Source: Corythucha ciliata (lineage: Eukaryota; Arthropoda; Insecta; Hemiptera; Tingidae). Taken from it: 64,000 nt of DNA. The notes beneath the pieces are model-generated. The model worked only from the letters and a program-made list of their open reading frames with translations, was not told where the DNA came from and did not search any database. The stretch's first letter is position 1. Each line of letters begins with the position of its first letter. The position numbers and the translations under genes were made by a program. Of the stretch, positions 41,672 to 53,830 are shown piece by piece. The stretch covers positions 70,994,926 through 71,058,925 of the forward strand of contig CM075942.1 in NCBI GenBank assembly GCA_038030265.1, given 5' to 3'.

Positions 41672-44097
41672 TCATGGACGAAGGTCATAGTCACAAAATC
41701 GAGAGGGAAGTGTGATTTTACGAGTGGACGATCGGGATGGAAGGGGAAGAGTCGAGGATCGGACAGCAGGAGAATCAGGTGATGAATCCGGAAAAGTTAC
41801 AAGCTGAGGAGTTGAGGTTGTTGGAGCAGAGCTTCCATCGTTGCGCAAGTGGATTTGAGTTTGATGAACTCTATGTTCCCGGCCTAGGTCAGACGTCACC
41901 AACCGGATTGCGGGCGAAAGGACCTCTGATACGAAACCCTTGAACCATTGCGGATGTTTTTCGTGCGGTCGCGGCATAAACCAGACTTTTGTGCCGACAG
42001 CGAAAGGAGCGTCTTTTTCTGTTTTGTGGTCTAGCGGCGGAACCGGAGCGATAGAAAGATGTGTCCTCGGAGGAAAATTGAAAATGAGTGACATTGGAGA
42101 AGATGACACCGAGGTAGGCACGGCATGCTGGACAGACATGAAGTGTAACGATCTATCGAGCCAAGAAGATCCAGGCATATCACGGGCGGCTTTCCGGAGT
42201 CCTTGTTTGGCTCTATGAACTGCTGCTTCTGCCCTCCCATTACTTTGAGGGTTGTATGGTGCTGTTAATTCGTGCCGGATATTCCGTGACGCCAAATACG
42301 ACTTGAACTCCTCTGAATTTAAAGGAGGCCCGTTGTCAGTCACAATGGTATGGATTAATCCAAATGTTGACATGAAACGCTTTAGGAACGTAATAACTTT
42401 AGATGCTACCGTTGAAGCCATCTCTTCGATTTGGATCCAATGAGAAAATGCGTCAACGGCCAGTAAAAACGTTTGACCCTCGAGTTCAAAGAAATCCATG
42501 TGCATTCTTTCCCAAGGAAAGGACGGTTCAGGGCGAGGTATTCTGTTAGGAGCGTCAGGTTTCCGCGAGGCGTGGACGTTACACAGATCGCACGTCGAAG
42601 ACAGTTGCACCAGATCAGCGTCAAGATTCGGCCACCAAACTAACGATTTGGACGCTTCCCTCATTCGGGAGAGGCCCACATGACCTTCGTGCAGGATTTG
42701 GAGTACGTGTGCCCGGAGCTTTTGTGGGACCACCACCCGTCCATTCATTTCAAGGATGCCATCTTCGCATTCTAATTGATCTCGTACTGTGAAGTATCTT
42801 GATAGTTCCTTGTCTGCCGGTTGTGAACTCCACGAGGTGGGAAGCAATGATATAACCTTTTGCAAAAGTTCATCACTTTGAGTTGCACTTTTGATGATGT
42901 CATGGCTCAAAAGGGGTGACGCATCGTGAACGAAGGCGACATGGATAACTTTGCTATCCACGGTGGCAGGTAAGCGAGATAACGCATCTGCGTGTGGTAT
43001 GGCATTTCCGGGTTTATATTGCAACGTATAGTTGTACGCAGAAAGAATTTCCGCCCACCTAATTAACCGAGAGACCGCTATAACAGGAATGCCTTTATCG
43101 GGAGATAAAATAGTTTTCAAAGGTTGATGATCGCATTCAATAATGAAGGGTCGGCCAAACAGATAGCGGTGGAACTTCTGAAGACCAAAAATGATGGCAA
43201 GGTCCTCTTTATGAAGTTGAGAGTACCGACGTTGAGCGGGGTTCAGGGTTGCAGACTCAAAAGCCAGAGGTCGAACGACACCATTTTTACGTTAGCTTAA
43301 AACGGCGCCGACACCATATGCAGAGGAAACAGTTGTTAAAATGAGTTCGGCTGAAGGGTCGTAGATGACAAGAGATGTGGCCTGAGCTAACAAGTTTTTG
43401 CATTTTTCAAAAATAAGTTGGCAAGATTGAGACCAGTTCCATTGAACGTTTTTTCGTAATAGTTCATGGAGCGGCTCCAAGGCCGAAGATAGATTTCCGA
43501 TAAAAGAACGGTAGAAGTTCATCATACCCAAAAAAGATTTGAGCTCGGACTGATTTCGCGGAGAGGGCATTTGCATGATGGATAAAACTTTCTCTGGGTC
43601 CGGAGATTTGCCAGTTTCCGACAATACTATGCCAAGAAATCGAACCGTGCTAGTGAACCATGATGACTTCGAGACGTTAATTTTTATGTTGTAATGATCC
43701 AAACGGCGGAGCACTTCGAGAACATTGGCTGAACATTCCGAGTACGACTTCCCCCCCACGAGGATATCATCAAGGTACGCGCGACAAAAAGGGATACCCG
43801 ACAAAACACGGTCCATGATCGCTTGAAAAATAGCTGGAGCTGAGCTTAATCCGAAGGCTAGACGGGAAAATCGAAAAAGCCCGACATGGGTGTTCACCGT
43901 GAGAAGATGTTGACTAGAGGGGTGTACCTCCAGCTGCAAATATGCTGACGTAAGGTCGATCTTGCAGAAAATTTTACAATCAGTGAAATCATTAAATAAG
44001 TCGTCCGGCAGGGGTGGGGGATAAATGCCGGTTCGAATATTAGGATTTACCGAGCGTTTGAAATCGGCGCAAACACGAATGCCCCCGTCCTTTTTTT
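41672..44097 (-). pseudogene. Gypsy-2 pol: RT, RNase H, integrase; one stop codon
   Basis: RT is visible as IRVCADFKRSVN, KIDLTSAYLQLEV, LAFGLSSAPAIFQ and YLDDIL (116-119 of the 43292-44122 frame). RNase H follows, but an in-frame TAA at about 43292 cuts it; the same frame then continues with PLAFESATLNPAQRRYSQLH and ECDHQPLKT. In the 482-codon block at 41672-43120 the integrase HHCC finger uses H144, H147, C177 and C180. The catalytic triad is D209, D262 and E298, a standard D-D-35-E. Apart from the one stop, all catalytic residues are present. Confidence 0.9.
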
Positions 44098-45666
44098 TAC
44101 GATAACCAAGGGGCTCGCCCACTCTGAATGGGATACAGGGTAAAGCACACCATCTTTTTGAAGTTTCTGAAGGGCTACTTCAACATCGGCACGAAGCGCA
44201 AGAGGAACCATCCGAGCTTTTTGAAAAACCGGAATAGCATCTGTTTTCAAATTGATGTGAGCCGAAAAGAATTTAATTGGCTTATCATTGTCAACTATGC
44301 CAAAGGCACGAGGGAAGTGTGACGTGAATGACTCAAGGGGGCTTTCCGGTACCGTTGTCAAGCCCGTTTTATTTTCGATTGTCGGAAAGGCTGCCACTTG
44401 AAGGCCAGAGCGTGGAGACGGTTGACAGGAAGTGCCTAGCATGATCCTCCAATCGGGAACAAATTTATCTAACAAATCACGTCCTAAAATTGCGCTCGGG
44501 TAGAGTCTCTTGACGATAATTATGGTCGCGTCAACAACAGTGGAGTGTTGCCATTGGACGGTTGTTAACAACTTCCCGAGCACGTGGATGGGTAAGCCAT
44601 TAGCGGCGGATATGTTTCCAGAAAATGGGATTAGCTTCGAAAACTGAAAATTTTCTGGAAGCAACGACGAATCTAGTAGCGAAATACTAGCGCCCGTATC
44701 AACGATGAATTGCAAGGGCACAGTAAAGTACGGGCAGCGGATTGGAACAACAAGTGGGTTGTTTAATGGGCACGGTTCATAGGGTCGAACTGCAGGGATC
44801 ACATATGAAAAGGTCGAACTGTTAGGCATGCGGCTTACCGTGACGTTTGCAGCCGCTGTCGTGATCATTTGGGTGGCGTTCCCAGGACGACCCGGTTCAT
44901 GTTCAATCCGCGCAATTATCGGAGATGTCACAGAGTTGGCTCGACAGACCTCAGCCAAGTGTCCCGTTTTTCCACACCTCTTACAATTTAAGGTCTTCGC
45001 TTTGCACTGGGGAGGGGTTTGGTCAGCAAAACAATTCTTGCAGCGTTTGTAGCCACGGGGCCTTGTGCTGCGTGAAAAAACTTGCTTGGAGCGATCATAA
45101 GTGAATTTGTGTTCGCCTTGAGCATGAACAGGAGCGATCGGCGACATGGGAACCAAGGAAGAATTTTCTTTAATTACCTGCGCTTCGACAGCAGCTTTCA
45201 CCATGTCGTTGAATGAAGTATTGATCGGGAGCTTGAGCAGCGCTTCAATAATATGAGGTTGAGAAAACGAAGTCAAGAACTTGAGTTGTCGAGTGGCCTC
45301 ATCCCCAGACAATTTGCCCCACTGACCTTTTGTAACCATACTAGTTACCTGATCAGCGTATTCCTGGATATCTTGTCCCGGAGAATATTGTAGAGTTGTC
45401 AACTTCAGGCGGCTGCGGATAACATCACTCGAATCCAACTTCTTGACGACTGCTTCGATGTCCTCCCAAGTCACGTCGTCAATTTCTTTCGGAAGCATCG
45501 CTTGGTGGAAGCGAGCGTACTCATCGTTCGCAAGACCAACGAGAAACTCGTAGCATTTTCGACGATCATTGGTCAGTTTTCGAATTTCGAAAGCGATAGT
45601 GGCACGCTTAAAGTATGCAGGAATCGTTTCGCAGGGAAACTTCACAAGCTTCTCGGAAGAACACAT
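44098..45666 (-). CDS. Gypsy-2 gag and protease
   Basis: The ATG at 45666 lies 65 nt inside the LTR. Residues 1-190 form the capsid-type gag (IPAYFKRATIAFEIRKL, SRLKLTTLQYSPGQDIQEYA). Around residues 205-240 are Cys-rich knuckles (CKNC, then CKRCGKTGHLAEVC). Near residue 320 FIVDTGASISLLDSS is the aspartic protease active site, and AILGRDLLDKF is its C-terminal ILG motif. The frame leads straight into the start of RT and is lost at an 8-A homopolymer (44091-44098), after which the RT continues in the next frame. One missing A would account for the break, so gag-pro-pol was probably a single ORF. Confidence 0.9.
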
Positions 45667-45731
45667 ATTATTTTATGAGAATACTAGGACCGGAGCACTT
45701 TGAAAAAGAAATGTTTAATCCTCGTCGCCAC

Positions 45732-45889
45732 TGAATTATTGGAGCATGACAAGGTTCCAATTAACGTTGACTACGTAAGACAAACTCAATACTTTATTTA
45801 TAATCACACTTAGTCAATTATTCAACTCCACCATCATAATCACACCCCAAAAACCTCGCCTCCAACGAAACCTCCCTGGCGCGTCTTCA
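45732..45889 (-). repeat. Gypsy-2 5' LTR (158 bp)
   Basis: Upstream LTR relative to the reverse-strand genes; it would carry the promoter and the R region. Adjacent to the primer-binding site at about 45713-45731. Confidence 0.95.
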
Positions 45890-46310
45890 TTTTTGAAAAA
45901 TACTGAAAAAACAGTGTTGGGCAAGAACGACACTTTTCCGGGGAATTAACATTTGTTTGAATGCTGTGACCAAATCTGGATACGAAAGGTTTTTAACCGA
46001 TTTTTCAGGACCGAGAAATGCTGCGAGGTTATTATAATGTATAGAACCGATTGAAACACATAATAACTGCGCTATCTTTTCTTCCGACGTGATATTCTTC
46101 ATGGAACAATAATTTTCGAACCGTTCAAGATAAGACGAAAATTTTTCACGTCTTGGTTCGAAAACCTCGAACCAAGACGTCGACTGACGAAAAGTTTACC
46201 TGACCATTTGGATGCTCTGGACGAGTACGATCGAACAGTTGCTCGAGAAGAGCTCCTTGTTGTTCTCGAAACAAAGTCAAAATTTGTTGAAATTGCTCTG
46301 CGTCCATGGT
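45890..46310 (-). pseudogene. Gypsy-1 gag, 5' part (interrupted)
   Basis: From the ATG at about 46308 (MDAEQFQQILTLFREQQGAL) the frame passes a W-F-P-P-type gag start with a frameshift near 46150-46170. It continues as ITSEEKIAQLLCVSIGSIHY and LSYPDLVTAFKQML up to 45890, where Gypsy-2 begins. The reading frame would continue across one copy of TTTTT into 41298. Upstream, GTTGGCGACGATTGG (about 46357-46371) resembles a Gypsy primer-binding region, so this element's 5' LTR should begin just to the right, within the duplicated block. Confidence 0.8.
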
Positions 46311-46377
46311 AGAACGAGACTGAGAAGACCGATGAAAATTATGACGAGGTTTTTCCAATCGTCGCCAACTGCTGTGA

Positions 46378-48960
46378 CTTTTGTGTGACAATCATATAAT
46401 ATAAAATTGCACGCGAGACATTTCTTGAAACGTATATTTTAAAACACTGACTGGAAAAGAAAAAGAAACATAAGATGACCCATATGCTTTATAAGCCAGT
46501 AGGGGAGCCAATAAAAGTGGCATTTGAAGTCAATATACAATACCCCCCCCCCCCACTTCACAACACCACTTCATGTGACATCCGGCCCTTCCTAGCATAT
46601 TGAGAATCAGCCCGAAATAGTACAAAATCAGGGAATTTGTTTGTCGTGGATGGAACAGCCCCCCCCCCCAATTCCATCTAAAAAGGTTTCTCCGCTTTTC
46701 AGCTTCATGCTTTATTTTCCTATTACGACTATAAATTACAATCGTAATTAAAAGCAAGATTTAACATCACCGCAGGTGCGCGAAGGAGCAAGTACGTTGT
46801 AAGTAATTAATACAATGCGGTCTTGACATACGGCGGGCAGAGGACCCTAGAGGGCATCGCTTTGATTGACCAGTTGACCAGATGACCATGCAGTCATATA
46901 GGGCACCTGCTTTTTAACCTATATCCGCACCTTTCATCTCTTATCGGTTGGGTCACTTTTTTTATCATGTAAATATTCATGTAATTACTTTTAACGCGGA
47001 GGGAGCTTCATAGTTTTGGAGGGCTTTTAATAGGCCGCATGTGTTAATACGACACAATGCGTGAAAAAAAAAAAAACGCTAGTTTAATTTATGTTGTTTT
47101 AAACGTTTGTCATGAATGACACAGTCGGTTCAAGCTGCAGTTTGTAGAAAAACAACAACAAAAAATACCTGAAATTGAACTGAAAAAGAATTGCCATCAT
47201 CTTTGCTCTCTCCGTTATGCACGGTCCGTTACGTGCGTTAAAGAAGAGAAGCGGTGTGCAACCTAACCCCTTCACCGCACTTCCCCTAATAAAACGACTG
47301 TATACTGTTAGGTCTTTTGAATTACACTTCCGCGTTTATTTCATCGAGTTTTCTTACATCTATATAGAACTTTAAGAAGAAGTCGAGCTTCATTCGAATA
47401 ACTTAAGAACAGCGAAATCATCATTAATGAACATCTTTGGAATCTACTACTATCCGTTACTTAGATCCCTATCTGGAAACTCGTATACATATACGTAAAT
47501 CGAATACGTTATTACCAATTACTTTCTTCGATATTTCCCCGCCTAGGGAATCAAATTTATTGACTCCTATATTCCTCCTCTTTCAGAAGCTAGCATAATA
47601 TTTTCTTCTCTGCAACACTCGCAATCAACTTCTATATTTGATGCATTCTTTTCTATCTGGTGCTTTGTTATGCAAATTGTATGATTACAAAATTGCATAC
47701 TTACCGACACCAAAATGCACCCGCCCCCCCTCATCATCAGAGGATATTATTATTCTTTTTGCCACGAGAGCCGCGAGTGGGTTTGCCCTTACGAACAAAT
47801 TGCATTCGTTCCTAATGCATTTGACCTTGTCCGTACCATACTAGTCAAAGTTTTTCCAAGCACAATTCCTTTATCGCATCGTATAATTTATAATATTTAA
47901 ACTTGAATAGAAAAATAGGGAAAAGGTGATAATTGTCCGATTATAATAATGAACACGTTCTGAGTATTTTTTTTTTAAATCGTTTTAATCATATTTTTCT
48001 ACGAAGTGCAAAAAGGCGGAATTTGAAAGGAACAGAAAAATTCCGCCATTTATGAGAAAAATGACATGATGATTGAGGTATGGAGGCACGTGCGTTCAAG
48101 GACAAACGTCATTTTACAATGATCTACTTTTTCCTCCCTCCTCAAGCCATAATACATTGAGGGCGGTTTCCTGTTCAACCCTTTGAAATGGCCTCCTCTT
48201 TTCCAAGCGTCGTAGATCAATATTTTATAATTTCATGCATGTAACTCTCTCCCCCCCCCCAACCACCGCTTCGTTGCATATTGGGCTTCGTTGAGTTTAA
48301 TAGAGGGAGTGGTGATGAAAGTGAGGAAAAAAAAAAAATGGTGCGGATTCCACCGATTGTTCGTAACCATGTAGGTCTGTATGTTGTGGTTTTTGCCGCG
48401 GGCAAAAATTCCAGCACTGGGAAACCGTTTCGATCAATACAGAGTGGAAAGACCCCCCCCCTTCACCACCTACCCACGCGGATTTAAACCCATCTCGTGG
48501 CGGACTTTACTACCTTTTCTGACACTAAAAACCTCATCATGAGGAGAGGGGGGGGGGCACGACTTACAATTTTCATCGTAAATTCTCTGCCCACCTTTCT
48601 GCCGTACCTTTCTGTGATTGGTGCCAAAACGTCGTGTTTTTTTACATTAGTGGGGCAAGATTTACATTTGACATAAGGAGGAAGAATCTCGCACTTGACG
48701 TCAGTTCGTTAAGAATGCCCCCCCTCCCTCCGCCTATGATACGTCCCCTTCCGGTTGCTACGCCGATCGACCCATTTTTTCGAAATTTGATGCCATCACC
48801 GCAGGCTCACGAGAAATAACGAATAAAATCACAGTCTCCTGGGTTGAGTTATACGTCAAAGTTCAGGACGCAAAATGGGCTACTGACAGAGTAACGGCTT
48901 GACAGTGTGGCCGAAGCCAAAGGAGGGCCGGGGTGGACAGTTGCCCTTCGCTAGACTTGA
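46378..48960. other. Unassigned sequence, possible Gypsy-1 LTR at its left end
   Basis: No protein family is recognised. The first part lies where the 5' LTR of Gypsy-1 is expected; TTTATAAGCC near 46491 could belong to its promoter on either strand, but LTR ends cannot be fixed with one copy. C or G homopolymers of 9 or more occur at about 46543, 46662, 48250, 48452 and 48551. An identical layout recurs at 59155-61735. Confidence 0.45.
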
Positions 48961-49498
48961 AAGCAGGGGCTTAGCCAGCCCATGATCAAGGGGTGGGCAG
49001 CCAGACAGGCACACGGATTCAGAGTTTGGGAGGCGGGGGGGAGGGGCGCACGTCTTGAGAAAAAGTGCTCGTTCGCGGATGAAATCCATGAAAAGGACAT
49101 TTTCCGGCTAGTACTGAGCGAAAACACCCATTCACGGCTAGAATTGAGAAATAGCGCTGATTCACGTTGAACTTGAGAAATAAGTCTGCTCATTGTTCGC
49201 GGTTGAAATTGAGAAAACATGCCAATTTGCGGTTGTCGCGGTCCAAATTCCAGGCCGAAATTAAGAAAATGCGCTAACTCACGGTTTACAGTGCTCTTTT
49301 CACGGCTAAAATTGACAAAATAAATTGCGCGTTCAATGTAGAATTGAGACAAATCGCTCATTTACGGCTAAAATTGAGGAAAAATGCCAATTCACACGGC
49401 TAAAATTGAGAAATGGAGCTCATTCACGCAGGTAAAATTGAGAGAAGGCACCAGTTCGTGCTCAAACCAACATCTCGGTGAAAATTGCGAAAAAGTGA
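48961..49498 (+). repeat. GGGGCTTAGCCAGCC motif plus array A
   Basis: CAGGGGCTTAGCCAGCCCAT at 48962, followed by AAGGGGTGGGCAG, resembles 32825 and 56646. A G-rich patch follows, then array A units from about 49060 to the left end of the long-TIR transposon. Confidence 0.7.
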
Positions 49499-49501
49499 TA
49501 A
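49499..49501 (+). repeat. Possible 3-bp target duplication TAA, left
   Basis: TAA here and at 55526-55528 flank the TAGGCC termini. Confidence 0.55.
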
Positions 49502-50007
49502 TAGGCCAGTCAACAAGAACAATAAAATCGCAATTAAACGGCTAGTTCTGATTTTTTAGTATGTTGTTAGGACCATCGCCAGTAGTCTAAATCCAAGTTT
49601 TCAACTTCGAAATACTTGTGATACTTTCGTGGCACTCGAAAAACCGCGAAATTTTTGCACTTTTTTCGGGTTTTTCACTCTATCTCCTAAAATATGAATT
49701 TTAAGACAATACGAAATACGTTAAAAAACACACAAAATTTGACACCTAACCTAGCTCTGTAGGTCATATAGTAACCAAGATACAGCTCCTCGAATTTTGA
49801 TTTATTTGTCAAAAAAATTGAAATTTTAAGTTTTAGTCAACTTTCGACCCGAATTTTTGCTAAAATACTCGTCCTACGGGGAAATCCGAGTCGAGAGAAG
49901 TTGTAGCAAATTCAATTATGTTCCATTTAAGCACACAACGATGCCTGTAGACCAAATAGTTTCATCAAAATCCTCGAAGAAACAAAAAGTGTGGAAGCTA
50001 CATTTTT
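49502..50007 (+). repeat. Left terminal inverted repeat (506 bp)
   Basis: Starts TAGGCCAGTCAACAAGAAC. It matches the reverse complement of 54999-55525 with scattered mismatches and small indels; homology ends at CATTTTT near 50007. Confidence 0.9.
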
Positions 50008-50349
50008 ATTGGAATGAATCCGATGAGTTCCCACCTAAGTTTGGGTGGGCCCAGTGCACACGAACTATAAGTGCAGCATGGTCATCGCTACGCTTATCAC
50101 CGGGACCATTCTCCTCTATACACTCCATGGAATGCACTGCTCCAGTGGTTGCTATTGTTTTTCCATGGTCACGGTAACATGTCGTATCGTGGTGACCGGG
50201 CGAAACTTATCGGTCGTGAGCACAGAGCATAAGGCTGAATGAAAGTACCACGTAAAATTTAAAGAATTGTGTAATTTGAAATTAAACTTGACCATTGAAT
50301 ATTTTCCTGAATAAAGTATTGTACAAAATATGGCTTTTCGAGAACGGTC

Positions 50350-53300
50350 ACGCTTGTCATTTTGCGGGAGGTTCCCATTCATCCAAGCCACTTTTCTCTT
50401 CCGGTAGCTCCCCGTCGACGTCTTCCTCCCTGTCCTCAATCTGGACCACTGCGACGTTCCGGCAGGAAACACCGCAGCACATTTTGCAGAGATTAGAACA
50501 CTTTAGCCCGACTTTCCTGCATGAGCAGGCTCCTCCGGTACAACCTCTCTTACAGGAACACGACAAAAATTTCAGAAGGGTGGGGGGTGCCACTTCGTTT
50601 GTCATAGTCGTTGGAATAAGTCCCTGTTCGGTCTGGGTCCATCCCCACTGAGTGGCATCTTTTTCCACCCCCATCCACTTCTGAACTTGGTGATACGTCC
50701 GGTATGCGTGGAATGCTGCACCATCTTCCGTTGGAAGCAAACGGGCCAAGTCTATTTTCGCTGAAGCGACTGTTTTTACAAATATCTTGTAACGCAGGCA
50801 GTGGAGGCTATCTTTTGTGACGTCGCCCCCGTATAGAGCGATAAGGCACTTTGCTCCAGCTTCCGCGATGGCTTGGTGGGTCGCATCTTTTTGAAGGAAC
50901 ACTTCAGCTGTGGTGATAAGTCAGGGGTTTTTCTGGATTGCGCTCCACAACTTGTTTTTTCCGTACCAGAAAATGGCAGAGGTAGTATCACAGCCGGAGA
51001 AAGCGTGGAGAAACATCTCAAAGCCTGGAGCGACAATCAAATCTCCACGATTGAAGGAGTTTGCCGAAAACTGCATGGTACCATCGTCACCTCTGCCACT
51101 TTTCTGGAAGAAAACATTCTTCACGGCTGAGCCCAAACCATTGAGAAGGACGAGTAGGTCTACATCCTCTCCGATTATCACCACAGATTCGCGTGAGGAG
51201 CTCTTGTCAATGACCACCTAGATTATTTCACAGTCTGCTCATTGATGCAAATGTTTTCACTTTGTCTTTTTTCTTGAAGGTAATCATTCCAAACTTTTTG
51301 CCTGTGATTTGTTTGACACCTTCCAATCCCAATTCTCGAGCCATGTGGCAGTTGATGTCGGCTGTCCCAACGATGCCACTACTAATGGACAAGAGCTTGT
51401 CTGTATGTGGGAAGGGAGGATGGAAATCGAGGTAGTGCTTCAGTTTCTGCACATCGCTCGTGTCTCTTGCAATCTGTGCAGCCCTCATATCAACATGCTG
51501 CTCAGAGGTGAAGCACGAAATGTCCCAGAACTTCTCCAGCTCCTCGCAAATATTCAGCATGCACACCATGCCTCCAGTCCATCTTGAAAGAACACTCGTC
51601 GATATCCCTCGACCATGGGTTAACCCTCCTTGACTTTCATGGACCTCATCAGCACTTGCTCGATGGTTAAATCCGACCAAAGCCCAGACCAAAATTTATC
51701 AGAGTGGCGCATTGTAAAGGACTCCTTTTGTGAACGTCCTCCATTCATGTGGATCCATTTTCTCTTCCAATGCTATCATGTCTTGGAGGTAGAGCCTAGC
51801 ACTTCTAGCGTGAAAAAAATGGCCTGCGGCATGGAAGAAGGGCAGCATTCTTGCAATTGTGGACAGGTGGAGTTCCCAGTCCCCCATCCTTTCTGCTTGA
51901 ATAAATTGCTTCATTAGAGCCGTCATCTTAAAGTATTGCACCCAATGCTTCGAGGAGGGGCCACCTTGTTCAATTTTCTCCAAGGCAGTTTTAAATTTGG
52001 CACAACTCATCTGATAAATTGCATTGTCTTCGGCAACAAGGATTGATGACCTGTCACTGTCACTGAGAATCCCATCCATTCCAACTCGATCTTCCACCGT
52101 AAACTCCACCTCATCTGTCAAAATTAAGTTAGCCAGAGCTAAATTGGTGAGCATGTGGGCTCGTACAGCCCTTGAGTAGGCATGGCCATTGAGAATCTTA
52201 TCTACACTGTTCTCCGCGAATATGGTTGTCAGTAATTCTTTCAGGCCACTCCCTGCCATTATGGTGCCAATGCTCCCCATAAATTACATAAGTAGGTGGA
52301 AACCACCAAGGCGCACCACTACACTGCTCAATTCATGATGAGGGCAGGCCTGTACAATGTCCCTAGCTTTCATGTAGAGAGGATGGTCAAAAGTTACAAA
52401 GCAGGTTTTTTGTGAGTTGGCTGTACTTCTTCGGCTGGCATCAAGCAGAGCAGTCATCACTGTGTCGTAGTCAGTGGGTGGAGCATGAATGAAAGGCAGG
52501 AAAACAATCTTAGAGCGATTGAACTGGAGATGGTCGGTCGCCTGCTCCATGAAGCCATTCCAGCCAGGCAGTTCTGTAGTGTGGGACCACTTGCCATAAA
52601 GCCACAACAGGTCTGGTGGAGTTGGCAGGATTTCACCAGCTACTTGGATCATCTCATGTATATCAGCGACTTCTATATCTGACAAACCTGCCTTCTTTCT
52701 TATGTTGCATTTCTCGATTTTTGGTGAACCATACGAAGCAATGGTTTCAGCAGGTACATAGTTCTTCAAACGAGGGATGCTGTCATCGGGCAATACTGCA
52801 GAATGTGGGGTAATAATCATGATACCACCCATTTCGTGAAATGTGTTCTCCCCATCCAAGGTGTTGACGTTGACATCGGCATTGTCAAAAGTGAACTGCA
52901 TAAAGGATCCTTTTTCAATACGTGGTGAGGATTCTCCACGAACGATTGCTGAGCTTTCTAAACGTACTGCCTCACTGTAACTGCATGAAAATCCCATTGC
53001 AGAGCAGAGATTAATGAGATGCTTTGATCCGAACTTCCTGTATAAGTAGGTACCAAAGCTGGTCTTCAAGGAAGAAATGAATGTTTTTGGTCTGACTGCA
53101 GATATCAATAAGTGAGCGAAACCCACACATTTCTTTCTCCATTCTTCGACTGACGTACGTTTGTTTTTCAGCACGATGGTTTCTAGCAACAGTCTCACGG
53201 ATTCAGGAATGCCAGAGTCAACTTCCTGTAAGAAAGCACTTGATGATGGATATTCAGTGACGTCATAAACCATTGCACGAATGTCTTGAAGCAGAATCTC

Positions 53301-53830
53301 TGCGGCAGCTTTCACCACCCTCAGTCGCTCCTCTTCAGGATTGCTTCTTCTCTTATTATACCAGTTGTCATACAGAATTTGTTTCCCGTCTTGGCGAAAA
53401 CTCAGAACTGTTTCATGGCTACGGCCACGATCAATCTCCGCAAACAGGATCTTATCACCATAGCGTTTCTCTAGGCGACTTTTCATTGTTCTGACGTCAA
53501 TCTTCAAATCACTTTTAATCTGGTTCATAAGGTCGCTTAGTGAGAACTGGCATTCCTCTCTGTTTTCTTCAATAAATTCGTAGATACTCTCCATGGCCGC
53601 AGTTACATTTTGTAGCTCAAAATACCCTCTTTTCAATCCAGAGATCGGTAGAGCTTTATAGAGCTTTATGCGGCATTGACTGTGGTACCTTGCATCAGCT
53701 GCAACAAGATCATTCACAAATGCAAGACGATGCATAATTTTCTGAGCCCATTCATCACCTCTACGCTCAGCGGCTGCAAGCATAGTTGTCCTGACGCCCA
53801 GTGATTCAACTGTGTGGACAACGTATATTA
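50350..53830 (-). pseudogene. Transposase-like protein: conserved core, FEN/XPG-like nuclease part, CXC domain; broken
   Basis: The first open block (53783-52284, 499 codons) includes TFDNADVNVNTLDGENTFHEMG. It stops at an in-frame TAA after GGFHLLM. The frame resumes (FMGSIGTIMAGSGLKELL, 52280-51699), shifts near 51706 and back near 51620, then GGLTHGRG, SEQHVDM and KKKDKVKT run to 51228. A block of roughly 200 residues expected next in this invertebrate protein family appears deleted. After a TAG (about 51218) come VVIIGEDVDLLVLLNGL and FLHAFSGCDTTSA, acidic motifs like those of FEN/XPG-PIN nucleases, then a TGA near 50922. The block ends in a tesmin/TSO1-type CXC domain (CSCKRGCTGGACSCRKVGLK). 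Three stops, two frameshifts and a deletion make it a pseudogene. Confidence 0.75.

Larger units (their letters stand above)
41299..45889 (-). mobile_element. Gypsy-2: near-complete Ty3/Gypsy retrotransposon, 4.59 kb
   Basis: Two identical 158-bp LTRs (41299-41456 and 45732-45889) start TG and end CA on the minus strand. A TTTTT target duplication (41294-41298 and 45890-45894) flanks them. GTGGCGACGAGGATTAAAC directly inside the right LTR is the probable primer-binding site region. AAGGGGAAGGCG next to the left LTR is the polypurine tract. Gag-protease and pol fill the interior; there is no env. Identical LTRs point to a recent insertion. Lineage resemblance is to Mag-type Gypsy, by eye. Defects are one homopolymer frameshift and one stop. 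Confidence 0.95.
46296..51228 (+). repeat. Large direct duplication, copy 1 (copy 2 at 59073-64000)
   Basis: From CTCTGCGTCCATGGTAGAAC onward, 4.93 kb matches 59073-64000 in direct orientation, offset 12777 at the start and 12772 at the window end. The match runs through the Gypsy-1 leader, unassigned sequence, array A and the left part of the long-TIR transposon. Most of the differences I can see are 1-2-nt indels, often in homopolymers; substitutions are few. The match is cut by the window edge, so its true length is unknown. Confidence 0.95.

Noticed and set aside
41299..45889. Endogenous retrovirus with env
   Set aside because: No env-like ORF between pol and the 3' LTR; only about 215 bp separate the pol stop from the LTR.
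50295..51587. Plus-strand ORFs such as 50295-50651 and 51309-51587
   Set aside because: Antisense shadows of the transposase-like pseudogene.
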